A DNA stretch of 10,000 nucleotides from Acropora yongei (GCA_014634225.1 BLFN01000740.1:276133-286132); one strand, 5' to 3'. Positions 1 through 7,735 are shown, counted from the stretch's first letter. Translations and numbers: made by a program. Notes: generated by a model from the letters alone, not told the origin.

Positions 1-39
1 GAAATATGGGCTTTTGTGTCGTTCTCTCAGGTTCACAAT

Positions 40-240
40 TTCATGTAAATGTCGTATGGACGTTACCATCACGGAATACCACTCACGTTTTTATTATTTT
101 TTATCATGGCATCAATAGACGGTGTGCGAGAAGCGTTCACTCTGCTGGAATCGTATATGTTGTGCTCTCGAAACCAGTATTGCCCGCTCCGAATAAATAA
201 GTCTGTAATTATCTCAAAAGACAAGCTTGAATTTTTGTCT
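40..240 (+). repeat. Upstream module, copy A
   Basis: This is the first of three copies of a module of about 180-200 bp placed upstream of each gene unit. The others are at about 1005-1183 and 7563-7735. The best-conserved core is 148-212, containing CCAGTATTGCCC and AATCTGTAATTAT-like sequence. An open frame runs through it but is not conserved in the other copies, so I treat it as non-coding. Confidence 0.55.
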
Positions 241-481
241 TAACTTGTATACCACGTTTATTCTCGGTCGCTGAACCAATCTTCTTCCTTGCATACTTAA
301 CTGGGTCCAATATTGATCAAAAACCTTACTATTTGGCTAATCGCTTGTAGTCCATGTGTGCTTAAAAATACCAAACTATGGGCTAAATTTAGCTCAAGGC
401 TAGCGGGTCGCGGGCTTGAATAGTTGACTAAGCACATTTTTGAGCTAAATTTGAGACGAAAGTTTCAGCCGGGTGCCTGAG

Positions 482-503
482 TGTTTGTTTTATAAAACAA
501 ACA
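482..503. promoter_or_regulatory. Perfect 22-bp palindrome around TATAAAA in the relic unit
   Basis: Bases 482-503 are identical to their own reverse complement, with TTTTATAAAA at the centre and TGTTTG/CAAACA at the ends. The palindrome lies about 190 bp before the relic start codon. It could be a TATA element or dimeric factor site, but it is absent from the matching region of unit 2. A chance AT-rich palindrome or a fold-back scar is also possible. Confidence 0.3.
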
Positions 504-704
504 ATCAGCTCTATGAATCACCCAATAGGATATCAGTACTTTAAGAACCTGCTGTTTAGTGTTTGGGCAGAGGAGTAGTTTCGCTTACTTTTTCAAAGGT
601 TTCGTTGCCTCGTTGCCTTTATTTAGGAGACAGAATAGGCCAACAAAGTGAACATTGGAGTTTTTAGCAGAAAACAAGAAACTCAAGACAAAATGTAGCC
701 CCTC

Positions 705-1004
705 CTACAAGGATTCTTTCTTAGGCAAGTGAGATAATGCTCCCTCTCCCTTCCCTCCGTTACAAAAAACCTAGCTACGGCCCTGGTTGAGGTGTGAGAA
801 ACAATTAACATATATAAAGTAAATCTGGCTTAAGTCCGACCGCGGTTTCAGGCTTCACTTCTTCCTTCTTAAGCACAACATCTCATAAATTAAACAGTCT
901 AGTTTTCCATTGCGTTTCTTCAGGACGTAAAAGTTCACGACGGTGAGCTCGCTTGCAATTCAGTTTATTCCGTGATCATTTGCTGGACGATTTCTTAAAA
1001 ACGG
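705..1004. other. Featureless remainder of unit 1
   Basis: About 300 bp lie between the dead start codon and the next unit, where a full gene body of more than 650 bp would be expected. I find no exon-like frame, no repeat of other parts of the window and no inverted repeat. Confidence 0.4.
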
Positions 1005-1183
1005 TGCGCCGGCTAGTGTAACTATAGTAAGTACGTTGGTTATAATAGAGCAGCAATAGATGGTGTGATAAAGATAGAAACTGCTCGAATCGAGTATGTT
1101 GTGTGCTCTCGAATACCAGTATTGCCCACTTCGAGCAAATAAATCTGTAATTATGGCCAAGGGTTGAATTTTCCTCTTAATAA
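1005..1183 (+). repeat. Upstream module, copy B
   Basis: This is the second copy of the upstream module, lying about 1.3 kb before the gene at 2473. It shares GGCTAGTGTAA, GCAGCAAT...GGTGTGATAAA, GTTGTGTGCTC and CCAGTATTGCCCACTT with the copy at 7563-7735. The distance to its gene is inflated by the extra DNA at 1183-1835. Confidence 0.6.
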
Positions 1184-1835
1184 AAAATATTACACTTTCC
1201 TCAAATGTGATTGGTTTAAAGGACCATGTATTTTCCACTTATTGGCCTCCTATCACATAATCGGACAGTTGTATAAATTTAAACCAATCCCAACAAAAAA
1301 CTGTATTTTAAATTAAACAGTCACAATACAATATATAATAATGTGATGACCATAGTAACGACAAAAAAAGTCTCAAAAACCAAAATTTCAAACAAAATCA
1401 TAAAATGGAGAATTTTCCAAATTTTCCACCAGCTTTTTCTCCTCTGATATTCTCGGAAAGTATAATATTTATGATAAATTGGTAGCAGGACTTCGTGTCG
1501 TCCAATTCTGTCTGTTAATTATACCGTTGTTGATTAACAAATCGGACTCCCGCTTCAAGGTCGTCCGATTTAGTTAATCCCTCGTTTGACTCTGCTCAGT
1601 CCTATTGCCATGATTAGAGAGCTTATAAGCAAAGACGACCGGCAACGGCAAAGGCAACGCCAGAAATCAGTCTGTTTGGTTAACGTGGTCTGCGAAACGA
1701 CAACGTGAAATTTCTAAATTTAAGGTTTAACGACAACGTGATCACCCAACAGTAAATTGCCATTGCGGAAATATTTATTTTTAAATGACGTTTCATCTGC
1801 CATAGCCGTCGTGGCTTCTTTAAGTCCCCTACTAA
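1183..1835. mobile_element. Extra DNA in unit 2 made of MITE-like inverted repeats
   Basis: This segment separates two blocks that are adjacent in unit 1 (joined near 240-245), so it looks inserted here or deleted there. It contains a 12-bp inverted repeat, GATTGGTTTAAA at 1209-1220 against TTTAAACCAATC at 1278-1289. It also contains a hairpin, GATTAACAAATCGGA at 1532-1546 against TCCGATTTAGTTAATC at 1564-1579, and a GGCAACGGCAAAGGCAACG-type stretch near 1641. These resemble abundant anthozoan fold-back repeats as I remember them. I see no gene here. Confidence 0.4.
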
Positions 1836-2476
1836 GTTGTATACGACGTTACATTGTCATTCTTTGTGAACGTTTCCATTTTTTTCCATCTATGCTTAAT
1901 TTGATCTAATATTGATCAAAACCCTTACTATTCGCTTTACAATCCGTAATCGTCAGCAATTTAGCGATGGCGGTGCCTAAAAATAGCATACTGGGGGCTA
2001 AATTTAGCTCAAATCAAGCGTGGGATGTTTGCTAAAACTGAGAGGCGTGGGTGAGGAATTGACAAAACTAGATGAAACAGCAAATTTTCTGATTTCGTGT
2101 TTTCTGACATAAAAGAGAATCATTTCATGACTTCGTATTTTATAGACAAAGGAGGACTTTATAACTTGTTTTGTCCAAGCGTAACTGAACGTTTCTGCCT
2201 TATTCCAAAAAGTGTTTCTGTCTTCAGTTGTCTTTTTGTTCTTGTGTTGATTTAAATCAACTTTGAACAGTTCTACCAATCAGCCAATAAGATATCAGTA
2301 TTTTCTTAGAAAAAAGCTGTTGTGATTAAGTGGTAAATGCCAAGTATTTCCTTCTCAAACGTTTCGTTGTCTCATGGTCTTCACTCATATTAAAACACAG
2401 AGGAGGCCAACAAACTATTAAGTGAACATAGGATTTTTTGCCAGAAAACTATTGCAAGTAACTGAAGACGAAATGA
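1836..2476 (+). repeat. Proximal 5' flank block of unit 2, duplicate of 243-700
   Basis: The block starts at TGTATACGACGTT (TGTATACCACGTT near 245) and ends at the start codon. Shared stretches include AATATTGATCAAAA, CTTACTATT, GGGCTAAATTTAGCTCAA, CAATCAGC, CCAATAAGATATCAGTA and GGCCAACAAA. It holds the likely promoter and 5' UTR of the gene at 2473, including a CCAAT box near 2284. No clear TATA box is seen. Confidence 0.5.
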
Positions 2477-2898
2477 CATCGGTCGGCCAAATTTTTGAAC
2501 TTCATTTGAAGAGTGCATTCGATACCACAAGCACACTGGCTATTGTTGCATTGTCCTTCATTATTTTGCTGTTTGCCTGGAAATACCGCAAATCATTGAA
2601 ACATTTCTTCGGATATGAAAAGTGGACAATCTCGCTTCAAAGGGGCGACAGGCAGCCAGTACCTGAAGAAAACGAGGAGAGAAATTGCAGCCAGGTATAT
2701 ATATCTTAAATGACTTCAATGTTTTGTCATGTTTTAAAAAGGTTTTCCTACTTGCAACCTGTAAACTTCAACTCTTAATCTCTTCAGTGCTCTTGTTTTC
2801 CTGTGGAACAGTTTGCAGCACATGGCCATTGATCCAATTTTATCCCAAGAACAGTTTATAATGGGCAGCTGTAGAAAGAGACTGAAGAGTCTATTTAA

Positions 2899-2945
<47 letters not shown>

Positions 2946-3124
2946 TGAGGCGCGTAGCGCCGAGTTGGCTATAACCAGTCTCATATCCAACAAACAACAC
3001 AGCCATTTGTATATTTAAGAGCGTAATTTGGTCATTTTTCTTAATTCATTTCCAGACAGCATCCGGTGAATCTTCTGTTTCACTTCAAGAAATACGAATT
3101 GACAACAAGAGTCAACAAAATTAG
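2473..3124 (+). CDS. Two-exon small single-pass membrane protein, paralogue 1 (96 aa)
   Basis: Exon 1 is 2473-2694 and exon 2 is 3056-3124, joined by a phase-0 GT-AG intron (CAG|GTATAT to TTTCCAG|ACA). The 96-aa product has a short N-terminus (residues 1-17), one hydrophobic helix at about 20-37 starting with TTSTL, a basic YRKSLKH stop-transfer, and an acidic PEENEE at about 64-69. Exon 2 gives a 22-residue tail containing SSVSLQEIRIDN. There is no cleavable signal peptide. The positive charge after the helix predicts N-out/C-in topology (inference). The start is the first in-frame ATG. Upstream reading (a GTG at 2422) lacks an ATG, and this ATG aligns with the start of the second paralogue at 7892. 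The main support is conservation of the start, intron position, phase and exon 2 in that paralogue. I do not recognise the family, and the function is unknown. Additional non-coding 5' exons cannot be excluded. Confidence 0.62.
2695..3055 (+). other. Intron of paralogue 1 (361 bp)
   Basis: This is a GT-AG phase-0 intron with a T-rich acceptor (TTCATTTCCAG). The A-run and CTTGCAACCTG block near 2738-2763 matches the equivalent part of the other paralogue's intron, so the two introns are homologous. A fold-back insertion at 2920-2990 is absent from the other copy. An alternative acceptor-like CTTCAG near 2786 was noted. Using it would drop the conserved exon-2 reading. Confidence 0.58.
2920..2990. 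mobile_element. 71-bp fold-back element inside the intron of paralogue 1
   Basis: Two 26-nt arms (2920-2945 and 2965-2990) are inverted copies, starting TTGGATATGAGA on the left and ending TCTCATATCCAA on the right, with a few mismatches. The 19-nt loop carries a smaller perfect hairpin, GGCGC-GTA-GCGCC (2949-2961). The flanking GAGCGCGCG may be part of the element. The paralogous intron lacks it, so it arrived after the duplication. It looks like a MITE or other non-autonomous fold-back repeat. Confidence 0.6.
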
Positions 3125-3212
3125 AATACCAACGCGAGTCTTTCACGAACATCTCCTCGGAAGTTATCGATCAGCCAAGCTGCAGTATTTAACGCCATTT
3201 TAAAATGCGCTT

Positions 3213-3218
3213 AATAAA
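3213..3218 (+). terminator. Poly(A) signal AATAAA of paralogue 1
   Basis: A canonical AATAAA lies 89 nt downstream of the stop codon at 3122-3124 and is followed by T-rich sequence. That is a sensible place for 3' end formation and would give a 3' UTR of roughly 110 nt. Confidence 0.5.
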
Positions 3219-3544
3219 GACTCTTGATTCTTAACGCTTTTAAAGTTTCTGTTCAACCTATCATTACGCTCTGAAGCGAAACCGACTGAAATACGCGATG
3301 AAAAGATGTTATAATTATATCCCTGTGAATAATTACTCGATTTGCATTGAGATGCACCAAGGTGAAATCCCCTTCTAAGGACCAGCTGAGTCCCAAATAC
3401 AAAGGCTCTCTGGTACCACGCTTTGTAAATAGAGCTTAACTGGTCAATTATCGCTTAAATTTTCGACAGGCATGTGGAAAAAAAGCGAATTAAAAAAAGT
3501 GTCGCTTTATCTCTGACAGAAACACTTTTTTACTACTGCTTAAC

Positions 3545-3640
3545 ATTTCTCTTGATTTGATGGCACATTTGGGCTTATCATTGAGGAATGAGCTAATAAC
3601 TAGTTAGTACACATTTATTTAATTTGTGCGTCAAATGTAA
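3545..3640 (+). repeat. 3' flank block of unit 2, duplicate of 8884-8972
   Basis: CTTGATTTG, GAATGAGCTA, ACTAGTT and ATTTGTGYGTCAAAT appear in the same order and spacing in both blocks. This shows that the duplicated unit extends at least 400 bp beyond the stop codon of the gene at 2473. Weaker similarity may continue to about 3790. Confidence 0.5.
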
Positions 3641-4581
3641 ACCCACTGTAGTTTTTTTTAACCTTTTCCGTTTGTTTAAACGAAAATGCTAAAAATGCAG
3701 AGTGTCTCCGCGACTGATTTTCCCGGATGCACGCTTCATAATTTCAAATCTCATACTAGCCTTTAGTATCCAATTGGATTTAATGCCTTTTTTTCTCTTC
3801 ATTGCTGAAATAGCTAAGATTTTCTCCATACATGATCATGAGATGGAACAATGTTGAATGCACTTGTGCATGAGATGATAGGGCGATGGTTTCTTAGCAA
3901 TGGTTGAATGAACGATTGTAAAGATTTCAGAGTTCTAAATTGCGAAACAACCATCATTATTGACACAACTGGGACTCTATTCGCAAAAAATATAAAGAAT
4001 ATTTTTCAGCTCGTGCGCAATGCAGAATATTCACGATAGACACCCCTGGTAGAAATCGATCTGTGACATAAATAAGCATGAGTATGGAGACAAGAGGGTA
4101 GGGTGAAAATATCTCAGAAGATTAGTGCAGTTTACTTCAGATTGACTCAAACTTTCTCTATTAAAACAGTTTCGGTCAGCCAAGAAAGACGAATTGCCAT
4201 AGAAAACCCTTGACAGTTATTAACAGGATATCAAGTTACATGACAACTGAAACTAACTTATGTATGCAGTATCAAATTTATCTCGTCTTAAGTGGGCTAA
4301 GCAAAAAGACCAAGTTTAGAAAAATAAATTTCCAAAAAATTGAAATAAGCTCTTGAAAGGAGGGTGAAGACATCGTCGATGAAAAAATTTCTACGACAAA
4401 CTGCGAAACTGAACAATCAACGCTTTTAACAAACACTACAAATTAGCTTAATTGAAAATCCCGAAATGGGGCCTAATAATTAATATTTGTACGGTGGAAG
4501 ACCTAGTTTAAATTTGGAACAGGTTTCTTTCACAACAGGCGGACATAAGGTAAAGAAGGAAGGGTAAAAGAAGCTTTGTAA
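3641..4581. other. Intergenic, no gene seen
   Basis: This is AT-rich sequence with frequent stops in all frames. I see no supported exon, RNA gene or clear inverted repeat. It separates the 3' flank of unit 2 from the reverse-transcriptase remnant. Confidence 0.4.
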
Positions 4582-4810
4582 CCTACTGATCACGGATTTA
4601 TCCAAGGAATTTCTTGTTCTACTCGACTTGTACTAACCTACCATCACTGGACTAAAGAATTAGAGTGATGAGGGTCGCCAAACTGATGTTTTCTTTTTGG
4701 AATTATCAAAGGCTTTTGACTATGTTTGCCACAACATCATGATTTTGCTACAAAAGGTATGCAATGTTGGTATCAGTGGTCCACTTCTGAAGTGTTGTGC
4801 AGATTACCTC
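4582..4810 (+). pseudogene. Non-LTR retrotransposon reverse transcriptase, N-terminal half (dead)
   Basis: Translation gives HGFIQGISCSTRL...TYHHWTKELE. After a one-base frame change near 4666 it continues TDVFFLELSKAFDYV, then LLQKVCNVGISGPLLK, ending CADYL. These are the palm region and motif A of LINE-type (RVT_1) reverse transcriptases, which copy the element's RNA at the target site. Motif A normally reads FLDxSKAFD. Here the first catalytic Asp is Glu (FLELSKAFD). Together with the frameshift and in-frame stops, this marks a dead copy. The reading stops being RT-like at about 4811 and resumes at 6519. Confidence 0.7.
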
Positions 4811-4940
4811 AGGGCTAGGGGGCACTCTATAGAGGAGAACCCAGCTTAAGTGTCCATATCGTTTGTTTTTTAATCCCATCTGAATCTAAATATCATGATG
4901 TGCACTTCGGTGAAAGAAATTCTCGAGTTATATCAAAAGC

Positions 4941-5135
4941 GCCATTTTGTTCCGTTATTCGCATTAGTCTCCTCTCGGTTCAGCAGAAGCTGTGACGTAG
5001 ATAAGGAACACGAAGCTGCAGGCTGATGATTTTTCTTATAATGAATCGTGATCTTTATTCGAAAACGTGCTAGAAAAGTGCGTTGCAGCGCGATGTGTGA
5101 ACGCTAGCGAATCGGACAAAAATATGAGCATGCAT
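4941..5135. repeat. About 200-bp dispersed repeat, copy 1
   Basis: This matches 9793-10000 in direct orientation. Shared stretches include CGCATTAGTCTCCTCTCGG, CAGCAGAAGCTGTGACGTAG, ATAAGGAACACGAA, AACGTGCTAGA and GCGAATCGGACAAAAATAT. Identity is visibly high. On the minus strand both copies share the reading RVPYLRHSFC, but this copy then has TGA where the other has TGG, and the frames differ by an indel. It may derive from a protein-coding or transposon sequence. I do not recognise it. Confidence 0.6.
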
Positions 5136-6210
5136 ACAACTATTACAAATTACAAATTAAAGAAGAAGATCAAGTCGACTTGTTTGAGAAGAGGAAGATG
5201 TGGTTGCCAAGAAAGACTCTGCTTCAAAGAAGAGGACATGATAAGACCGATTAACCTATAAGAACCTGTAAGAACAAAGAGGAAGGTGAGGGGAGCCGGA
5301 TGAAATAGGATGTTATGTCTATCCTAGAAAGCATACAAAACTGGAAACGTTCGAACTGTTATCATTCAGTGGTTCATATTGACTGCTTCCCCTCAACTAC
5401 AGTCGTAAATATGCTGAGATTTCGTGTGATTTTGTCGCTGTATTACATTAGAGTATGATATCCCCGAAGTCTTCAGAAATGAAACTTCTCTCAAGAAAAT
5501 CACTTATGAAGTGAAAGAAGAGAACTGATTTTTTTTTACTGTACGAGACTTGGCTTCATTTTTACAGCTTCAGCGAAAGAGTAAATGAACTTGATAAGGC
5601 TTACAATGATGTATCTCCAATGTGTAGCATCAACCTTTCCGGTAGCCGCCACAAAGCACTCTGTTTTCCAATAGTTGCTTTAGTTTTGCCTTCAACCTTC
5701 TTTTCTCTTTCCATTCTTTCCTGTACTGTTTCACTCATTCTTCATCCACTATTTGCTTGCCCGCTAAAATTTACCGACACCGCTAGTTCGATTGTTGTTC
5801 ATTCACCTCCACTCCCATCAGTACTGTCGAATTGTCTTGGCTATTTTTTTCTGCAGTTTACTCACTCTCCGCGAGGCTGTTAAGTTTCCGGTTCTTGGTT
5901 GAATCTGTTTCTTATTTTTGACCGGAAATTATGATTCAAATTAATGTTTCTTTCCCAAAATAAGAAATTTATTGTGGATTACACGAGGACTTTCAGAAAT
6001 GTTTATCGGTAGTCTAGGTCACTGAGAATGAATTTGAGCCCGTCCTCCTTCTTAACAGCGGGGCGGGTCAACCGCAAGAAAATACGAATTCGTACATTTA
6101 AAAAAATCTGTAAAAGTCCGCCTTTAATGCAATGTTTTTTTCTTTTTGCGCTGAAGTGAATTCGATGACATTTAGATTCAGCTAGCAAAATTTCAAAACA
6201 TCGAGATGGG
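5136..6210. other. Intergenic part of the insertion, no supported gene
   Basis: Open frames of 60-90 codons exist here (5620-5883 plus, 6003-6188 minus). They have no recognisable domain, duplicate copy or splice context, and their composition is that of random AT-rich DNA. A short lysine- and glutamate-rich minus-strand frame (5601-5738) was considered and not called. Confidence 0.35.
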
Positions 6211-6360
6211 CGCTTTTAGCTCACCGGGAGCTCTTGTTGGGCACGGAGTTCTCGGTGTTGTGTCTGGCCTTGTTGTGGGCGGATACCCTCGATAGGGTCT
6301 GGTATCCTTCCCTTTCATTCAATTCAGTTAAAATCAATTAAGTTGATATGAGATATGAGA

Positions 6361-6418
6361 TGTATCTCAATAGTTGGAGCATCTGACCGGCGTTACGGAG
6401 GGCCTGGGTTCAATTTGT
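6361..6418 (+). repeat. tRNA-like (SINE-type) relic
   Basis: CTCAATAGTTGGAGC (6366-6380) resembles a tRNA D-arm/A box, and GGTTCAATT (6407-6415) resembles the B box. The spacing is tRNA-like, with a GACCGG...GGAGGGCCTGG stretch between them. The T-arm cannot pair and no acceptor stem is visible, so it is not a working tRNA. A tRNA-derived SINE fragment or tRNA pseudogene fits best. Confidence 0.35.
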
Positions 6419-6518
6419 TTATTAATTCTAGATTCTTTTCAGACGTACTTCCGTTGCCAAGCAATCATCATCCCCAACATTCACGCAAAGGTGAATTCAA
6501 CGCCATTCCATCTTTCGT

Positions 6519-6862
6519 AGATTAGCTCTCTGATAAACAACAGCGAGTGATCATTGATGGACTACAATCATCTTAGTCAACGGTTACTTCTGGGTTTCCA
6601 CAAGGCTCTATTCTTGTTTTTGTGATTTTCATAAGTGCTTGTGTTATTTTCGTAAGTGTTTGTCCTGACTGCAGCAGTCCAGATACACCTGCCCTATATG
6701 TGGATGACTGCAAAACCTTGCGTATAATTGATAATGCTCTTGACCATGCCTTACTTCAACGAGACATTGATGACCAATGCTACTGGAGTCAGCTGAATAA
6801 CCGTTGGACTTTAACATCAAGAAGCGTAAGCTCGTGAGAATCTACAGAACTAAGCAAATATG
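6519..6862 (+). pseudogene. Non-LTR retrotransposon reverse transcriptase, C-terminal half (dead)
   Basis: Translation gives LSDKQQRVIIDGLQSS, a stop, then STVTSGFPQGSIL (motif B) and ALYVDDCKTL with the catalytic YVDD box at 6697-6708. DNALDHALLQRDIDDQ follows, and after a frameshift near 6805 DFNIKKRKLVRIYRTKQ. The order is exactly what should follow the fragment at 4582-4810, with no missing or repeated RT residues beyond the junction Asp-Tyr-Leu. The part between motif B and YVDD is poorly preserved. Stops and frameshifts make it a pseudogene. Sequence after 6862 no longer resembles RT. Confidence 0.7.
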
Positions 6863-6880
6863 GAGAATACCCTGTTAATG

Positions 6881-6986
6881 TAGCTTGGCCGACAATTTAT
6901 GAATTTTATTTTTAACTTGGAGGTTCTTAAACATAACTAAGTCTTACACAGGTAAGAGCTATAGCCAAAACTGTGATTCTTGTCGT
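6881..6986 (+). repeat. Direct repeat of about 110 bp, left copy, with donor-like site
   Basis: This matches 7262-7376 at moderate identity: TAGCTTGGCCGACAATTTATG, AACTTGGAGGTTC, ACACAGGTA and AACTGTGATTCTTGT. It ends in a good splice-donor sequence, ACAG|GTAAGAG at 6952. Both copies carry a 13-codon frame after the ATG that ends at a stop, so it is either a short uORF-like stretch or chance. Confidence 0.5.
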
Positions 6987-7064
6987 AAAAAGTTTTAAAA
7001 AAGAGGGCAAAGGGATTTTTTATTTTGACATCGTCGCTGTTTTGTTTTGTTTTTTTCTTTTCAG

Positions 7065-7264
7065 ATGGCGCAATGACTGTTTACTGTACCCAACTGTATG
7101 GCAAAGTTGCCAGTCACATAAATATTCGGTTTCTGATATTAAAAAACACATGCGAAGAAATAGTAAAACAAATTTTGCCACAAAAAAATTATGTCAGCAT
7201 TGCCAAGAATGAAGTACGCTGGAACACCGACCCATTAAATACTGAACCAGCTGCCCAAGCTTAG
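7065..7264 (+). CDS. Possible orphan terminal exon, unknown protein
   Basis: A strong acceptor (long T-rich tract ending TTTTCAG at 7058-7064) is followed by an open reading of about 66 residues ending in TAG after ...NTEPAAQA. It pairs with the donor at 6952 as a possible 113-bp phase-1 intron. The reading contains MTVYCTQLYGKV, then IRFLILKNTCEEIVKQIL and KNYVSIAKNEV. That strand-helix-strand pattern is faintly like a Ras-association (ubiquitin-fold) domain, but the resemblance is weak and from memory. Upstream of the donor the matching frame hits a stop at 6900, so a complete gene cannot be built. It may be an exon fragment carried here by duplication. The overlapping frame starting at 6973 is judged a shadow. 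Confidence 0.25.
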
Positions 7265-7376
7265 CTGAGCCTAGCCGACAATTTATGCAATTTATGGAGA
7301 ACTTGGAGATTCGTAACCATGAATAGCTAATTCATAAACAGGTACAATGAATTGTTATAACTGTGATTCTTGTTGT
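7262..7376 (+). repeat. Direct repeat of about 110 bp, right copy
   Basis: This is the partner of 6881-6986. It keeps CTAGCCGACAATTTATG, AACTTGGAGATTC, AACAGGTAC and AACTGTGATTCTTGT. The pair flanks a segment of about 275 bp holding the possible exon at 7065-7264. This is either an exon-plus-flank duplication or, less likely, a small terminal-repeat element. Confidence 0.5.
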
Positions 7377-7417
7377 TTTCAAATTGTAACACAAGTTTTT
7401 ATATACATAAATAGAAA

Positions 7418-7467
7418 ATGCGCTATATAAATGCTATATATCATGCGCTATATAAATGCTATATATC
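7418..7467 (+). repeat. Perfect 25-bp tandem duplication
   Basis: Bases 7418-7442 are repeated exactly at 7443-7467. The unit begins ATGCGCTATATAAATGC. GCGCTATATAAATG-type sequence is what I remember at the 3' ends of LINE elements in such genomes, so this may be the tail of the retrotransposon whose RT lies upstream. That link is inference. Confidence 0.6.
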
Positions 7468-7562
7468 ATTAATTTACCACAATTTTTTTCTGTTTCGTTG
7501 CCGGAAGATAAAGGTTGCATGTTAAGTGTGTTAAATAAATAGATTCTCGTGGATCCGCAAGT

Positions 7563-7735
7563 ACAGGCTAGTGTAAATGTGGTATGTCTGTATTAATAGT
7601 GCAGCAATGGAGGGTGTGATAAAAGTAGTTAAATGTTCGAATCATGTACGTTGTGTGCTCGAAAACCAATATTGCCCACTTGGAGTAAATCAATCTGTAA
7701 TTATAGTAAAAGATAAGGGTTGAAATTTTCTCGTA
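7563..7735 (+). repeat. Upstream module, copy C
   Basis: This is the third copy, about 160 bp before the start of paralogue 2. It is closest to the copy at 1005-1183, with which it shares GGCTAGTGTAA, GGTGTGATAAA and ATTGCCCACTT. Here it lies directly next to the gene. The intermediate flank block seen at 243-700 and 1836-2476 is missing. Confidence 0.6.

Larger units (their letters stand above)
40..705 (+). pseudogene. Relic third unit: 5' flank and dead start codon of the same gene family
   Basis: This stretch matches the 5' flank of the gene at 2473 in two blocks. Bases 40-240 match 1005-1183 and also 7563-7735. Bases 243-700 match about 1836-2476. Shared landmarks include CCAAT followed by GGATATCAGTA or AGATATCAGTA, and GGCCAACAAA...AGTGAACAT just before the start. 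At the position equivalent to the start codon the sequence reads ACAAAATGTAG, that is ATG followed at once by TAG. No TTSTL-like exon, intron or exon 2 follows. The unit is therefore a truncated duplicate that has lost its gene body. What is visible is the flank homology and the ATG-TAG. That it once held a functional gene is inference. Confidence 0.5.
4811..6518. mobile_element. 1.7-kb insertion splitting the reverse-transcriptase relic
   Basis: The two RT halves resume exactly across this interval. The flanks carry a 10-bp near-duplicate, AGATTACCTC at 4801-4810 and AGATTAGCTC at 6519-6528 (9/10), as expected of a target-site duplication. No terminal inverted repeats are visible at its ends. 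The contents are composite: a 200-bp repeat (4941-5135), a featureless middle and a tRNA-like relic (6361-6418). It may be one element or several nested events. The insertion is inferred from RT collinearity. Confidence 0.45.

Noticed and set aside
6..243. Two overlapping 64-codon open frames at the window start
   Set aside because: They lie in the upstream module, and neither frame stays open in the copies at 1005 and 7563.
960..1238. Minus-strand 92-codon frame
   Set aside because: It lies across the upstream module in antisense, and the reading is not kept in the other two copies.
2004..2279. Minus-strand 91-codon frame
   Set aside because: It overlaps the 5' flank block of gene 1. The matching region of unit 1 does not preserve it.
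2422..2472. 17-residue N-terminal extension of gene 1
   Set aside because: It would start at GTG, which is not a normal eukaryotic start. The ATG at 2473 matches the paralogue and the relic.
3493..3531. AAAAAAGTGT/ACACTTTTTT short inverted repeat
   Set aside because: It is only 10 bp, A/T-run based, and likely chance.
5601..5738. 45-codon minus-strand frame rich in Lys and Glu
   Set aside because: It looks helix-like but is short, isolated and without supporting signals.
5620..5883. 87-codon plus-strand frame with hydrophobic stretches
   Set aside because: The composition (Ser, Leu, Pro, Phe) is that of a T/C-rich tract. There is no homologue, repeat copy or splice context.
6003..6188. 61-codon minus-strand frame
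   Set aside because: There is no recognisable feature, and the length is unremarkable for AT-rich DNA.
6361..6418. Functional tRNA gene
   Set aside because: A/B-box-like motifs are present, but the T-arm does not pair and no acceptor stem closes.
4811..6518. Classic cut-and-paste DNA transposon with terminal inverted repeats
   Set aside because: The two ends of the interval are not inverted copies of each other, and no transposase reading is visible.
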